The position numbers were made by a program, and so were the translations under genes. The notes under the pieces were generated by a model. It saw nothing but the letters and a program-made list of their open reading frames with translations. It had not been told where the DNA came from and did no database searches. A stretch of 64,000 nucleotides of DNA from Aliiglaciecola sp. LCG003 (GTDB lineage: Bacteria > Pseudomonadota > Gammaproteobacteria > Enterobacterales > Alteromonadaceae). Numbering within the stretch: position 1 is the stretch's first letter; each line of letters begins with the position of its first letter. Shown here piece by piece: positions 25,054 through 34,555 of the stretch. The stretch spans positions 3,100,001-3,164,000 of the forward strand of contig NZ_CP128185.1 in assembly GCF_030316135.1 (NCBI RefSeq), written 5' to 3'.

Positions 25054-26048
25054 TGCCTTTATTAGATATCAAAAATCTCACGTTGGAAATTGAGGGCTCC
25101 AGTGGTTGGATGAAAGCCCTCGACAAGGTCAACCTTAAAGTAGAGAGCGGGGAAATTAGAGCCTTGGTGGGTGAGTCAGGCTCCGGCAAGAGTTTAATTA
25201 TTAGAGCAATTGTTGGCGCTATTCCAGAGAATTGGCGAATAACAGCGGATCGTTTGACTTGGAAGGGCAAAGATTTACTCTCGATGAACGCTGTTGAACG
25301 ACGCCAAGTTATGCGCTCTGAAATCGCAGTGATTTTTCAGAATCCGTTATTGTCTCTGGATCCTTCCTCCACGTTAGGGGAACAACTAATGGAAAGTATC
25401 CCAACCGATTTGGTTGAAGGTAAATGGTTTTGGCAAAAGGCCAAGAATCGCAAGGCCATGGCCATCAAATTACTGCACAAAGTGGGTATTAAGGAGCACG
25501 ATAAGTATCTTAAGTGTTATCCCAATCAAATTGCTGATGATATTTGTCAGAAGTTTTTGATTGCCTGTGCGTTAGTGTCTTCCCCTGAACTATTAATTGC
25601 CGATGATCCAACTAGGGGGATGGAGATCACCACTAAAACTCAAGTTCTCAAATTATTGACTCGGCTCAACAAAGTACGCAATTTAAGTATCTTATTTGTC
25701 AGTCATGATTTGTTAGCCATCTCTAGTATGGCCAATACCATGACGGTTTTGTATTGTGGACAAACCGTTGAAGATGGACAGATGGCACAATTAAGAAAGC
25801 GTCCCTTACACCCCTATACCAAAGCCCTATTAGATAGTGCACCGAGCTTTAGAAAGGATTTGCCGCCGAAGTCTCCTCTAGCAGCTTTAGATGGCACTAT
25901 GCCTACCCTTCAGCATTTACCGATTGGGTGCCGGCTGGGTCCGCGCTGTCCCAGAGCACAAAGAGAGTGTGTAAGAGTGCCTGAACTACGACATGTACAA
26001 GACCATTACTACAGTTGCCACTTTCCACTAATCAGGGACAGGCAATGA
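25053..26048 (+). CDS. sapD: SapD-type ABC transporter ATP-binding protein
   Basis: 331 residues. Walker A is GESGSGKS at about 37-44 and Walker B is LLIADDPTRGME. The signature region reads CYPNQIADDICQKF instead of the usual LSGGQ, so the C-loop is degenerate, a known trait of SapD-like subunits. The C-terminal oligopeptide-transporter extension with clustered cysteines (GCRLGPRCPRAQREC) is present and could bind a metal cluster. It works with SapF as the motor. The stop overlaps the sapF start by 4 bases. Confidence 0.9.
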   Translation: MPLLDIKNLTLEIEGSSGWMKALDKVNLKVESGEIRALVGESGSGKSLIIRAIVGAIPENWRITADRLTWKGKDLLSMNAVERRQVMRSEIAVIFQNPLLSLDPSSTLGEQLMESIPTDLVEGKWFWQKAKNRKAMAIKLLHKVGIKEHDKYLKCYPNQIADDICQKFLIACALVSSPELLIADDPTRGMEITTKTQVLKLLTRLNKVRNLSILFVSHDLLAISSMANTMTVLYCGQTVEDGQMAQLRKRPLHPYTKALLDSAPSFRKDLPPKSPLAALDGTMPTLQHLPIGCRLGPRCPRAQRECVRVPELRHVQDHYYSCHFPLIRDRQ

Positions 26049-26830
26049 CAGCGTTAATCTCAGTTAAAGAGCTTTGTTTTGCACAAAAGCCGCAAAAAAA
26101 ATGGTTTCAACAGCGCAAAGGCTTCACCCTTAGTCCGGTCAGTTTTGACTTAAACGCAGGCGAAACCTTAGCAATAGTAGGTGAAAATGGTTCGGGTAAA
26201 TCATTATTAGGTAAGTTATTAGTAGGCGCCGAACAACCAACAGGCGGAAATATATTCTTAAACGGTCAAAAACTGTCACCCCATAACCTTAAACAACGTT
26301 GTTTGAATATCCGCATGATATTCCAACACAGTAATGAATCATTGAATCCTGGCATTACCGTCGTCAAAATTCTCGAAGAACCGCTCATTTTGAATACCCA
26401 GCTTAATTCTGCACAACGGCTGAACAAAATCGTAGACACCCTTAAGATGGTTGGACTGTTGAGTGAACATATGTTTTATTATCGGCATATGCTGTCTGAT
26501 GGACAAAGGCAACGTCTAGCCTTGGCCAAGGCACTGATTTTGGATCCTCAAGTCATAGTAGCAGATGAACCTTTTGCCGCTTTAGATCCCTCAGTGCGCT
26601 CGCAAACTATCAATCTGATTATGAAGCTGCAACATGATTTGGGCTTGGGCTTTATCTTTATTTCGCACAATTTAGGCATAGTGCGACATGTTAGTGATAG
26701 AGCTTTGATTTTGCAAAACGGTAAGGTGGTAGAAAGCGGTAAAACCGAGGTGATTTTCACCTGGCCCAAAAGCGAATACACCGAGAAACTGGTGAAGTCT
26801 CACCAGTCTCTGATAACGCCAAACGCCTAG
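26045..26830 (+). CDS. sapF: SapF-type ABC transporter ATP-binding protein
   Basis: About 261 residues. Walker A GENGSGKS, signature LSDGQRQRLALAKAL, Walker B VIVADEPFAALD and the His switch ISHNLG are all intact, in contrast to the degenerate C-loop of SapD. The ATG at 26045 overlaps the sapD stop (ATGA); the longer frame to 26015 has no support. It ends the sap operon and converges on oadB with 13 bases between, with no terminator visible. Confidence 0.92.
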   Translation: MTALISVKELCFAQKPQKKWFQQRKGFTLSPVSFDLNAGETLAIVGENGSGKSLLGKLLVGAEQPTGGNIFLNGQKLSPHNLKQRCLNIRMIFQHSNESLNPGITVVKILEEPLILNTQLNSAQRLNKIVDTLKMVGLLSEHMFYYRHMLSDGQRQRLALAKALILDPQVIVADEPFAALDPSVRSQTINLIMKLQHDLGLGFIFISHNLGIVRHVSDRALILQNGKVVESGKTEVIFTWPKSEYTEKLVKSHQSLITPNA

Positions 26831-26843
26831 CAAGCAGGAGTTT

Positions 26844-27974
26844 TTAGCCAACTAGGGCCAATAGAATACCTGCTGCAACAGCTGAACCTAGCACACCAGC
26901 CACGTTAGGCCCCATAGCATGCATTAACAGGAAGTTATGGGGGTTGGCTTGCAATCCAACTTTATTCACCACACGGGCGGCCATAGGCACCGCAGAAACC
27001 CCCGCGGCCCCTATCAGCGGATTAATAGCTGATTTACTGTATTTATTCATCAGTTTTGCCATCAGCACTCCTGTGGCGGTACCTATCGCAAATGCAATCG
27101 CGCCCAAAGCCAATATGCCTAAGGTTTCAGCTTTGAGGAATTTGTCAGAGGATAATTTTGACCCCACTGCCAAACCGAGGAAAATTGTCACTATGTTAAT
27201 GAGTTCGTTTTGTGCCGTATTGCTCAAACGCTCTACCACCCCGCATTCTTTCATTAGGTTACCTAAACAGAACATACCAACTAGGGGGGTCGCTGTGGGT
27301 AAAAATAGAATAGTCATTAGCAACACCGCTAACGGAAAGATAATTTTCTCTCGTCTTGACACGACCCGCAGTTGGGCCATTTCAATTTTCCGTTCATCTT
27401 CATTAGTCAGTGCTTTCATTATAGGTGGCTGAATAATTGGCACCAGCGCCATGTATGAATATGCTGCAACCGCAATAGTGCCTAATAGTTCTGGCGCGAG
27501 CTTTGAGGCCAGGAAGATTGCCGTAGGACCATCCGCACCACCAATAATCGCGATTGCTGCTGCGTCTTTTAGCGTGAACTCTAGGCCTGGCACCAGGTTC
27601 AGTAGGATAGCGCCGATTAGGGTCGCAAAAATACCAAACTGAGCTGCGGCTCCCAATAATAACATTCTTGGATTAGCGATTAATGCACTGAAATCGGTCA
27701 TAGCACCAACACCCATAAAAATGAGGAGTGGAAACACACCTGTATCAATGCCGATAGCGTAAATATAATGAAGCAAGCCACCCGCATCGGTAAATCCGGC
27801 CAATGGTATATTTGTTAGCAAAGCGCCGAACCCTATGGGTATCAACAAAAGTGGTTCGAATTTCTTCACGATGGCCAAATACAGCAGTATCAAGCCAACC
27901 ATCATCATGATCACTTGACCACTTTGGAAATGAGCCAAAGCAGTGCTTTGCCACAAAATTTCTAACTTTTCCAT
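26844..27974 (-). CDS. oadB: Oxaloacetate decarboxylase, beta subunit (Na+ pump)
   Basis: 376 residues, almost wholly hydrophobic, with about nine to eleven membrane spans. It keeps the family markers [11 protein letters not shown]-like (here [16 protein letters not shown]), [19 protein letters not shown] and [18 protein letters not shown], which include the Asp and polar residues that bind Na+. It decarboxylates the carboxybiotin carried by the alpha subunit and drives Na+ export. It is last in oadG-oadA-oadB, 4 bases after oadA. Confidence 0.94.
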   Translation of the reverse strand: MEKLEILWQSTALAHFQSGQVIMMMVGLILLYLAIVKKFEPLLLIPIGFGALLTNIPLAGFTDAGGLLHYIYAIGIDTGVFPLLIFMGVGAMTDFSALIANPRMLLLGAAAQFGIFATLIGAILLNLVPGLEFTLKDAAAIAIIGGADGPTAIFLASKLAPELLGTIAVAAYSYMALVPIIQPPIMKALTNEDERKIEMAQLRVVSRREKIIFPLAVLLMTILFLPTATPLVGMFCLGNLMKECGVVERLSNTAQNELINIVTIFLGLAVGSKLSSDKFLKAETLGILALGAIAFAIGTATGVLMAKLMNKYSKSAINPLIGAAGVSAVPMAARVVNKVGLQANPHNFLLMHAMGPNVAGVLGSAVAAGILLALVG

Positions 27975-27978
27975 GTTA

Positions 27979-29760
27979 TTAACCCAAGTGAATTAGAGGC
28001 TGGCCTGATTGCACGGCATCACCTTCTTTTATTAATATGGAGGACACTGTGCCACCTTCAACGGCACGGACTTCGGTTTCCATTTTCATGGCTTCCATGA
28101 TAACTATTACGTCACCAGCAGCCAGGTGATCGCCAACTCTAACAACAATTTTAAATATATTACCCGCCAGTGGCGCTTTGAGCTCTGCGCCGCTAGACAC
28201 ACTCGCGGGTTGGCTATTTGATGTCTGACTGGGATGCACGGAGGAAAGCTGTCCGCTTGGCCCCACTTCAACTTCATAGGTTTTACCATCTACCCTGACA
28301 GAATAAGCTTCTACATTCCCTTGGTCTGGCGTCGCTATCACAGAATTAGCTGTAGCAGTGGGTTCAAGCTCTTTGCCTGGAGCAGGTTCAAATGCATCAG
28401 GATTATTACGATTTTCTAAGAATTTCAAACCAATCTGCGGGAACAGCGCATAAGTTAATACGTCGTCAATTTTGTGTTCCGCAAGTTGAATAGACTTTTC
28501 TGCTACCAATTCGTCTAATTCGGCTTCAAGTTTGCTCAACTCCGGATCAATTAAATCTGCTGGACGGCAGGTAATTGGCTGTTGCCCATCTAACACACGT
28601 AGCTGCAGTTCAGCATTGACTGGCGCTGCGGTAGCACCATATTCACCTTTGAGTACACCAGCCGTTTCTTTGGTAATACTTTTGTAACGCTCTCCGGTGA
28701 GCACGTTTAATACAGATTGGCTGCCGACTATTTGCGAGGTGGGCGTGACTAACGGAATAAAACCAAGATCTTCTCTAACTTTGGGAATCTCCCGTAACAC
28801 TTGGTCTAATTTGTCTTCAGCGCCCTGCTCTTTGAGCTGACTTTCCATGTTGGTTAACATCCCACCAGGCACTTGAGCAATCAAAATACGGGCATCAACT
28901 CCTTTAAGACTACCTTCAAATTTAGCGTATTTTTTACGTACATCTCTGAAGTAGCTAGCAATCTCATCTAACAACAGTAAATCGAGCCCTGTATCGCGTT
29001 CAGTGCCTTCAACAATCGCCATGATAGTCTCAGTCGCCGTATGCCCGTAAGTCATACTCATGCTCGATACAGCGCAATCAAGCATATCAATTCCTGCATC
29101 GATAGCTTTCTGATAAGTAGCAGTGCTCAATCCAGTAGTTGCGTGACACTGCATCGCAATAGGGACCTGAATGGTTTCTTTTAATTGCGTGATAAGTTCT
29201 TCACACTCATAAGGTTTCAATAATCCCGCCATATCCTTGATACAAAGGGAATGAATGCCCATATCTTCGAGCTCTTTGGCCATATCTAACCAACGGGGTA
29301 ATGTATGTACCGGACTGACAGTATATGAGATGGTACCTTGCGCATGAGCACCAACAGCAAGGGTCGCCTTAACCGCTGTTTGCAGGTTACGAGTATCATT
29401 CATCGCATCAAAAATACGAAACACGTCGACACCATTAGTGTGTGCACGTTCAACAAATTTCTCAACCACATCATCTGCATAATGACGATAGCCTAATAAA
29501 TTTTGCCCCCGCAAGAGCATTTGCTGTGGCGTATTAGGCATGGCTTTTTTGAGCGCGCGAATACGTTCCCATGGATCTTCACCTAAATAACGGATACAAG
29601 CGTCGAAAGTCGCGCCTCCCCAGGATTCCATCGACCAAAAGCCAACTTTGTCGAGTTTATCTGCGATAGGAAGCATATCCTCTAGGCGCATACGGGTTGC
29701 TAGTAGTGATTGATGTGCATCTCTTAACACCAATTCGGTAATCTTTAGGGGATTGCTCAT
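27979..29760 (-). CDS. oadA: Oxaloacetate decarboxylase, alpha subunit (biotin protein)
   Basis: 593 residues. The N-terminal carboxyltransferase TIM barrel opens with [16 protein letters not shown], with metal-binding Asp and His (MQCHATTGL) further on. A conserved middle domain and an Ala/Pro-rich linker lead to the biotinyl domain with EAMKMETE and biotin-accepting Lys559. It transfers the carboxyl group of oxaloacetate to biotin. A propionyl/pyruvate carboxylase subunit B reading is excluded by the adjacent oadB and oadG. A short linker gap separates it from oadG. Confidence 0.95.
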   Translation of the reverse strand: MSNPLKITELVLRDAHQSLLATRMRLEDMLPIADKLDKVGFWSMESWGGATFDACIRYLGEDPWERIRALKKAMPNTPQQMLLRGQNLLGYRHYADDVVEKFVERAHTNGVDVFRIFDAMNDTRNLQTAVKATLAVGAHAQGTISYTVSPVHTLPRWLDMAKELEDMGIHSLCIKDMAGLLKPYECEELITQLKETIQVPIAMQCHATTGLSTATYQKAIDAGIDMLDCAVSSMSMTYGHTATETIMAIVEGTERDTGLDLLLLDEIASYFRDVRKKYAKFEGSLKGVDARILIAQVPGGMLTNMESQLKEQGAEDKLDQVLREIPKVREDLGFIPLVTPTSQIVGSQSVLNVLTGERYKSITKETAGVLKGEYGATAAPVNAELQLRVLDGQQPITCRPADLIDPELSKLEAELDELVAEKSIQLAEHKIDDVLTYALFPQIGLKFLENRNNPDAFEPAPGKELEPTATANSVIATPDQGNVEAYSVRVDGKTYEVEVGPSGQLSSVHPSQTSNSQPASVSSGAELKAPLAGNIFKIVVRVGDHLAAGDVIVIMEAMKMETEVRAVEGGTVSSILIKEGDAVQSGQPLIHLG

Positions 29761-29787
29761 GGGAACTCCTAGGAATCGGATTAGGCT

Positions 29788-30045
29788 CTATTTACGATTA
29801 GTGCGATATTCGTGAACCGCCGCCGAGATTGCAGCAATCAATGATGAAGACTCGATCTGCCCTTGTGCCGGTCGGTGGGGATGCATTGTATGCTGTGATG
29901 GTATTTGCTCTGGAAATTTTCGGTTAATAAACGCAATAAACGTCACTGCGCCAATTAATAGAGTCAAAAATACAAATACTACCGTCATACCCACTACCAT
30001 TAGCGTGACTGCTTCGGTTAAAAGCTCTGAGATAGGTACTTCCAT
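29788..30045 (-). CDS. oadG: Oxaloacetate decarboxylase, gamma subunit
   Basis: 85 residues: one membrane span (about 10-38, LMVVGMTVVFVFLTLLIGAVTFI) and a polar tail with His residues (HTMHPHRP) that can hold the Zn ion described for this subunit. It holds alpha and beta together in the inner membrane. Low sequence identity is normal for OadG; the call rests on size, topology and position at the head of the operon. Confidence 0.88.
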   Translation of the reverse strand: MEVPISELLTEAVTLMVVGMTVVFVFLTLLIGAVTFIAFINRKFPEQIPSQHTMHPHRPAQGQIESSSLIAAISAAVHEYRTNRK

Positions 30046-30361
30046 GATGTTTCACTATTAAAGTTGTGTGGTGCAGATAAGTACCACTTACACTTTGAAA
30101 ACTCAAGGAAATTCCATTTATATCACCTGCCATTTTGATATATCTATTCAGAAATAGTGAATTTTTACCCAACCCTTAAATGACATGGATAATTTTTGAG
30201 GTTGAATAGGGATTTAACCAATAGAGGTTGCGAGCAGCAAGGAAAATAAACAAATATGATGTATGACGGTAATTTGAAACAGCAATTAAAAATTGCTTAT
30301 CTATTTGCGATGGGTATGATAATTATGATGATAAACGTTGAGGCTTGAGTGTTAGAAAAAA
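30046..30361. other. Intergenic region between oadG and the tRNA genes
   Basis: 316 bases, AT-rich. It should hold the oadG promoter and the 3' end of the tRNA transcript. A short hairpin AGCAATT-AAA-AATTGCT is at 30281-30297 and may be a weak end signal for the tRNA transcript. Nothing else was recognised. Confidence 0.4.
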
Positions 30362-30438
30362 TGGCGCGTGTGGAAGGATTCGAACCTCCGACCGCCTGGT
30401 TCGTAGCCAGGTACTCTATCCAGCTGAGCTACACACGC
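30362..30438 (-). tRNA. tRNA-Arg(ACG), copy 2
   Basis: Full cloverleaf of 77 bases including an encoded CCA: 7-bp acceptor GCGTGTG/CACACGC, the TAGCTCAGCTGGATAGAGTA D-arm, anticodon loop CTACGAA (ACG, read ICG after deamination) and GGTTCGAATCC T-arm. Identical to the copy at 30544. Confidence 0.97.
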
Positions 30439-30543
30439 GCTGATTCTTTCTTACAACATTAATGTTTTCACATTAATCTTATATCAGCTAAGTTAACACT
30501 TAACTCATACGTTTTACTAATCTAATTAAGCCTTAGTAAAAAA

Positions 30544-30620
30544 TGGCGCGTGTGGAAGGATTCGAACCTCCGACCGCCTGGTTCGTAGCCAGGTACTCTA
30601 TCCAGCTGAGCTACACACGC
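30544..30620 (-). tRNA. tRNA-Arg(ACG), copy 1
   Basis: 77 bases with encoded CCA, identical to the copy at 30362 base for base. It is 105 bases upstream of that copy and 35 bases downstream of the tRNA-Ser gene, so all three probably share one transcript. Confidence 0.97.
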
Positions 30621-30655
30621 GTTGTTTACAATCCATTTATTTAATCAAAAATAAA

Positions 30656-30748
30656 TGGCGGAGAAGGAGGGATTCGAACCCTCGATAGGGCTACAAACCC
30701 TATACTCCCTTAGCAGGGGAGCGCCTTCAGCCACTCGGCCACCTCTCC
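30656..30748 (-). tRNA. tRNA-Ser(GCT)
   Basis: 93 bases including encoded CCA, with the long variable arm of class II tRNAs (GTATAGGGTTTGTAGCCCTA). The anticodon loop CTGCTAA gives GCT, reading AGC and AGU. The acceptor is GGAGAGG/CCTTCTCC. Confidence 0.97.
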
Positions 30749-30763
30749 AAATTGTGGGAGCGA

Positions 30764-30791
30764 AGTTTACTGAATCATGAAAGGATGTCAA
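30764..30791 (-). promoter_or_regulatory. Sigma-70 promoter of the tRNA-Ser/Arg/Arg unit
   Basis: TTGACA (perfect) and TAAACT (4 of 6) are spaced by 16 bases, with the start about 10 bases before the tRNA-Ser 5' end. The strong -35 and short leader suit a tRNA promoter. Confidence 0.65.
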
Positions 30792-30921
30792 ACCTTTTTT
30801 CAACTCAATGTGTTCGCCTGCTATGATTTTAAACGATTCGGTCAAACAATCGCTAACCAAGTACTTTATTTGACCAATTCACTGGTGGTACTAAATTAAA
30901 TTTTTCTAACAAAAAGTAAAA

Positions 30922-30940
30922 AGGCTGAAATTTCCAGCCT
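30922..30940 (-). terminator. Intrinsic terminator after csrA
   Basis: A 6-bp stem AGGCTG/CAGCCT with 7-base loop is followed on the minus strand by TTTTTACTTTTTG. It lies 8 bases past the csrA stop. Confidence 0.78.
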
Positions 30941-30947
30941 CTTTTAT

Positions 30948-31166
30948 TTACGCGTTTTCTTCACTTTGATTGCCAGATGGTTCAGAATTTCCTTGACCAT
31001 TTTTCTCAGCTTGAATTCGCATATATATTTCTTCTCGGTGAACAGATACTTCTTTAGGCGCGTTAACCCCTATTCTTACCTGATTACCTTTTACACCTAA
31101 TACAGTTACAGTGACTTCGTCACCAACCATTAAGGTTTCGCCAACACGACGGGTTAAAATTAGCAT
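30948..31166 (-). CDS. csrA: Carbon storage regulator CsrA
   Basis: 72 residues. [20 protein letters not shown] and the [17 protein letters not shown] segment are typical CsrA, with Arg44 (VHRE) in the RNA-binding surface. It binds GGA motifs in mRNA leaders and controls carbon storage, motility and biofilm genes. The C-terminal 15 residues are longer and more polar than in E. coli CsrA (61 residues). GGAGCAAC precedes the ATG. It lies downstream of alaS, the usual gammaproteobacterial order. Confidence 0.98.
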   Translation of the reverse strand: MLILTRRVGETLMVGDEVTVTVLGVKGNQVRIGVNAPKEVSVHREEIYMRIQAEKNGQGNSEPSGNQSEENA

Positions 31167-31307
31167 TCTGTTGCTCCTTTTCCGTTAATCCACAATCATC
31201 CATACTTAAAACTAGCGTATTTATCTGGTATCACCAGAAAAATACGCGTTCAGTATTCCTTGTCGTTGTCGTCACTTACAAAAACTAACTGAAATTCTTA
31301 CCTTTAT

Positions 31308-33905
31308 TTATAAACGTTGTTCTAACCAACTCGCTACAGAGGCTAATGCAGACTCTAGGTTCTCTGGCTTACTACCACCTGCTTGGGCCATATCGGCTCT
31401 GCCGCCGCCTTTACCGCCAACCTGATTGGCGATATAGTTAACTAGTTCACCAGCCTTAACTTTACTGGTTAAATCCGCTGTTACGCCCACAATCAAGCTT
31501 ACTTTATCAGTTTGTCCTAAGCCTAATACAATAATACTACTGCGTAGCTGATTTTTTAGATCATCTACCATATTACGTAGAGACTTAGCTTCAACACCCT
31601 CTACTTTAGCAGACAGGACTTTTACACCGTTTATTTCAATCGCAGATGAGATCAAGTCTGAACCTGCTTGGCTCGCCATTTGCTGCTTCAACTTAGCAAT
31701 TTGTTTTTCCAAGTCTTTGGTTTGATCCAGTACTGAAACAACTTTATGCTCTAAGTTCTGTTGATCACTTTTTAGTAAGCTACTTAGACGATTAACTAGG
31801 TCGGATTGGTCTTGTACGAATTGAATCGCACTCTGGCCAGTTATGGCTTCTATGCGGCGCACACCTGATGCTATACCACTTTCACTTATTATCTTGAATA
31901 ACCCTATATCACCGGTTTGTTTGACATGAGTTCCGCCGCACAGTTCCATAGAGAACGGTCCCATAGCGACAACTCTAACGTTCTCGTCATATTTTTCACC
32001 GAATAACGCAGTAGCACCTGCAGCTTTTGCTTCGTCCAACCCCATTAACTGGGTCGACAAAGAATGGTTCATACGAATTTCTTGGTTAACTAAATTTTCA
32101 ATTTCAGTCAGTTGTTGTGAAGAAATCCCTTCAAAATGAGAAAAGTCAAAGCGTAAACGCTGGGCATCCACTAATGAGCCTTTTTGACTGACATGCTCGC
32201 CCAACACGGATTTAAGTGCGGCGTGCATTAGGTGAGTAGCGCTGTGGTTTAAGCGAATCGCATTACGCCGCTCTATGTCAATCACAGCTGCTACTGTGTC
32301 GCCAACGTTAAAGGTGCCGTTCGCCACACCGTGATGACCCACAGCATCGTTTAATTTAAGGGTGTCTGATACGGTGAAACTAGCCTGTTCAGAACGCAAT
32401 TCACCCGTATCACCAACTTGTCCGCCTGACTCGGCATAAAATGGCGTATTTGATAACACTACCACTCCCTGCTCACCGGCTTTGAGCTCTGTTACAGGGC
32501 CATACTGATTAAATAATTCTTGAATGACTGAGTCATCCTGTTCAAGTTCATAACCGCTAAATTGACTTACCACGGAAGAGCGTATGTCACTGTTATAATC
32601 TTTTCCAAAGTTGCTGGCCTGCTGGGCTCTTTCTCGTTGTCCAGCCATTGAGGTTTCGAAACCCTCTTGATCAATGGTAAAGCCCTTTTCCCGCGCTACA
32701 TCATTAGTCAAATCTGCAGGAAAGCCGTAGGTATCATATAGTTTAAACACTAATTCACCGGGTACGACCTCTCCCTCTAGCTCATCCAGCGCACTGTTTA
32801 AAATAGCCATGCCACGCTCTAAGGTGCGAGAGAACTGTTCTTCTTCAACCCGCAATACTTTTTCAATAACCGGTTTTTGCTCAACTAATTCGGGATAAGC
32901 ATCGCCCATCTGTTCACATAAGGCGTCAAACAGACGATAGAAGAAAATATCTTTAGCGCCAAGTTTATAACCATGGCGTACCGCACGACGAATGATGCGA
33001 CGTAACACATAACCTCGGCCTTCATTCGATGGCATCACGCCATCACAGATGAGGAAACCACAGGAACGGATGTGATCAGCGATAACACGTAACGACTTAT
33101 CAGACAAATCTTGGCAGCCGACAATCTCACCCGCAGCAGCGATTAACTTAACAAAAATGTCAATTTCATAATTACTGTGTACATTCTGTAAAATCGCAGA
33201 GATTCGTTCTAGTCCCATACCTGTATCGATAGATGGCTTAGGCAGCGGATGCATCACGCCATCAGCAGTGCGATTAAACTGCATGAAAACAAGATTCCAG
33301 ATTTCGATAAATCGATCACCGTCTTCTTCAGGTGTACCCGGAGGGCCGCCCCAAATATGCTCACCGTGATCAAAAAATATCTCTGAGCAAGGTCCACATG
33401 GTCCAGTATCGCCCATTGACCAAAAATTGTCAGACGTGGCAATACGAATAATTTTATCTGCTGGTAAACCTATGGTTTTATGCCAGATGTCGAAGGCTTC
33501 ATCATCTTCGTGATAAATGGTAACCAGCAATTTTTCTTTGGGTAGCGCCAATTCTTCAGTCAGAAATGACCATGCGAACTTAATCGCTTGTTCTTTGAAA
33601 TAATCGCCAAAACTGAAATTGCCAAGCATTTCGAAAAAAGTATGATGGCGGGCGGTATAGCCTACATTTTCTAAATCATTGTGCTTGCCACCAGCTCGAA
33701 CACAACGCTGTGAAGATACCGCACGGGTATAGCTGCGACTCTCGGTGCCCAAAAACGTATCTTTAAATTGATTCATCCCGGCGTTGGTAAACAATAGCGT
33801 AGGGTCATCCGCCGGCACCAAAGAGGAACTGGAAACAATTTGATGGCCATGGTTAGAAAAATAATCTAAAAAGGCACGTCTAATTTCAGCGGTTGTTTTG
33901 CTCAT
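31308..33905 (-). CDS. alaS: Alanyl-tRNA synthetase
   Basis: 865 residues, close to E. coli (876). The class II catalytic core begins [18 protein letters not shown] and holds motif 2 around [19 protein letters not shown]. The editing domain has the Zn-binding HSATH and [13 protein letters not shown] motifs. The C-terminal DHHA1 region ends [15 protein letters not shown]. It charges tRNA-Ala and clears mischarged Ser/Gly. AGGA stands 6 bases before the ATG. It lies between recX and csrA on the same strand. Confidence 0.98.
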   Translation of the reverse strand: MSKTTAEIRRAFLDYFSNHGHQIVSSSSLVPADDPTLLFTNAGMNQFKDTFLGTESRSYTRAVSSQRCVRAGGKHNDLENVGYTARHHTFFEMLGNFSFGDYFKEQAIKFAWSFLTEELALPKEKLLVTIYHEDDEAFDIWHKTIGLPADKIIRIATSDNFWSMGDTGPCGPCSEIFFDHGEHIWGGPPGTPEEDGDRFIEIWNLVFMQFNRTADGVMHPLPKPSIDTGMGLERISAILQNVHSNYEIDIFVKLIAAAGEIVGCQDLSDKSLRVIADHIRSCGFLICDGVMPSNEGRGYVLRRIIRRAVRHGYKLGAKDIFFYRLFDALCEQMGDAYPELVEQKPVIEKVLRVEEEQFSRTLERGMAILNSALDELEGEVVPGELVFKLYDTYGFPADLTNDVAREKGFTIDQEGFETSMAGQRERAQQASNFGKDYNSDIRSSVVSQFSGYELEQDDSVIQELFNQYGPVTELKAGEQGVVVLSNTPFYAESGGQVGDTGELRSEQASFTVSDTLKLNDAVGHHGVANGTFNVGDTVAAVIDIERRNAIRLNHSATHLMHAALKSVLGEHVSQKGSLVDAQRLRFDFSHFEGISSQQLTEIENLVNQEIRMNHSLSTQLMGLDEAKAAGATALFGEKYDENVRVVAMGPFSMELCGGTHVKQTGDIGLFKIISESGIASGVRRIEAITGQSAIQFVQDQSDLVNRLSSLLKSDQQNLEHKVVSVLDQTKDLEKQIAKLKQQMASQAGSDLISSAIEINGVKVLSAKVEGVEAKSLRNMVDDLKNQLRSSIIVLGLGQTDKVSLIVGVTADLTSKVKAGELVNYIANQVGGKGGGRADMAQAGGSKPENLESALASVASWLEQRL

Positions 33906-34051
33906 TCATTTTCCTGGTTACTTTAGGTGCAAAATCTACACAAAGCATTGATATCTGCGGGTTAAATTTCGCTGCACAATAGCACAACAAGCTTGCTCTT
34001 GTTAAGCCTACAGCGCTCAGACAGTCAATTATTTAAGACAATTAACCGCAA

Positions 34052-34522
34052 TTATTCACCCTGACCATTTTTAAACACAAAATCTATCTGTTGGGTACTA
34101 AATCCCCGATACTGCATAAAGCGCATACGCTTTTGTTTATCCTGCCAATCGACAATGGGTTTGTCGGTATATTTTTTCTGATATACCTTCACTGCATTGT
34201 CATAAAAATCAGTCTCAGCTTGTTCGAAGCCTTGGTTAATTACATTTTCATCTATATCCTGGGTTTGCAACGCCATTAAAATTCTTTGCTTACCCTGCCC
34301 ACTATTTGCTTTAGAGCGGATATAACTTTCTACATAACGCGCATCACTTTGAATATTTTTATCGACAAACAACTGCAATTGCTGCTTTACTAATTTTTCG
34401 TCGAAGCCTTTGGCACGCAGTTTATTTACAATTTCAGTTTGACAGTGCTCACGACGAGCTAACAAACGTGTAATAGAATGGTTAATGATCTTCGTATCAT
34501 TATTGGCCATATTATTATCCAT
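34052..34522 (-). CDS. recX: Regulatory protein RecX
   Basis: 156 residues made of three-helix repeats, with the RecX pattern ITRLLARREHCQTEIVNKLRAKGF and a C-terminal RMRFMQYRGFSTQQIDFVF. It binds RecA filaments and limits their growth. AGGG is 9-10 bases before the ATG. recA, normally directly upstream, is absent: a divergent FemAB-like gene stands there instead, with only 33 bases between the two starts. recX must therefore have its own promoter. Confidence 0.92.
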   Translation of the reverse strand: MDNNMANNDTKIINHSITRLLARREHCQTEIVNKLRAKGFDEKLVKQQLQLFVDKNIQSDARYVESYIRSKANSGQGKQRILMALQTQDIDENVINQGFEQAETDFYDNAVKVYQKKYTDKPIVDWQDKQKRMRFMQYRGFSTQQIDFVFKNGQGE

Positions 34523-34555
34523 TTATACAAACCCTATGCTAACGGATAAATACTT

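Noticed and set aside
30281-30297. Hairpin called as a definite terminator for the tRNA unit
   Set aside because: The stem is AT-rich with no T run and is more than 60 bases from the last tRNA; kept only as a remark.
30362-30620. The two identical tRNA-Arg copies as a sign of a mobile element or att site duplication
   Set aside because: The 105 bases between them carry no gene or element; simple tandem duplication of tRNA genes is common.
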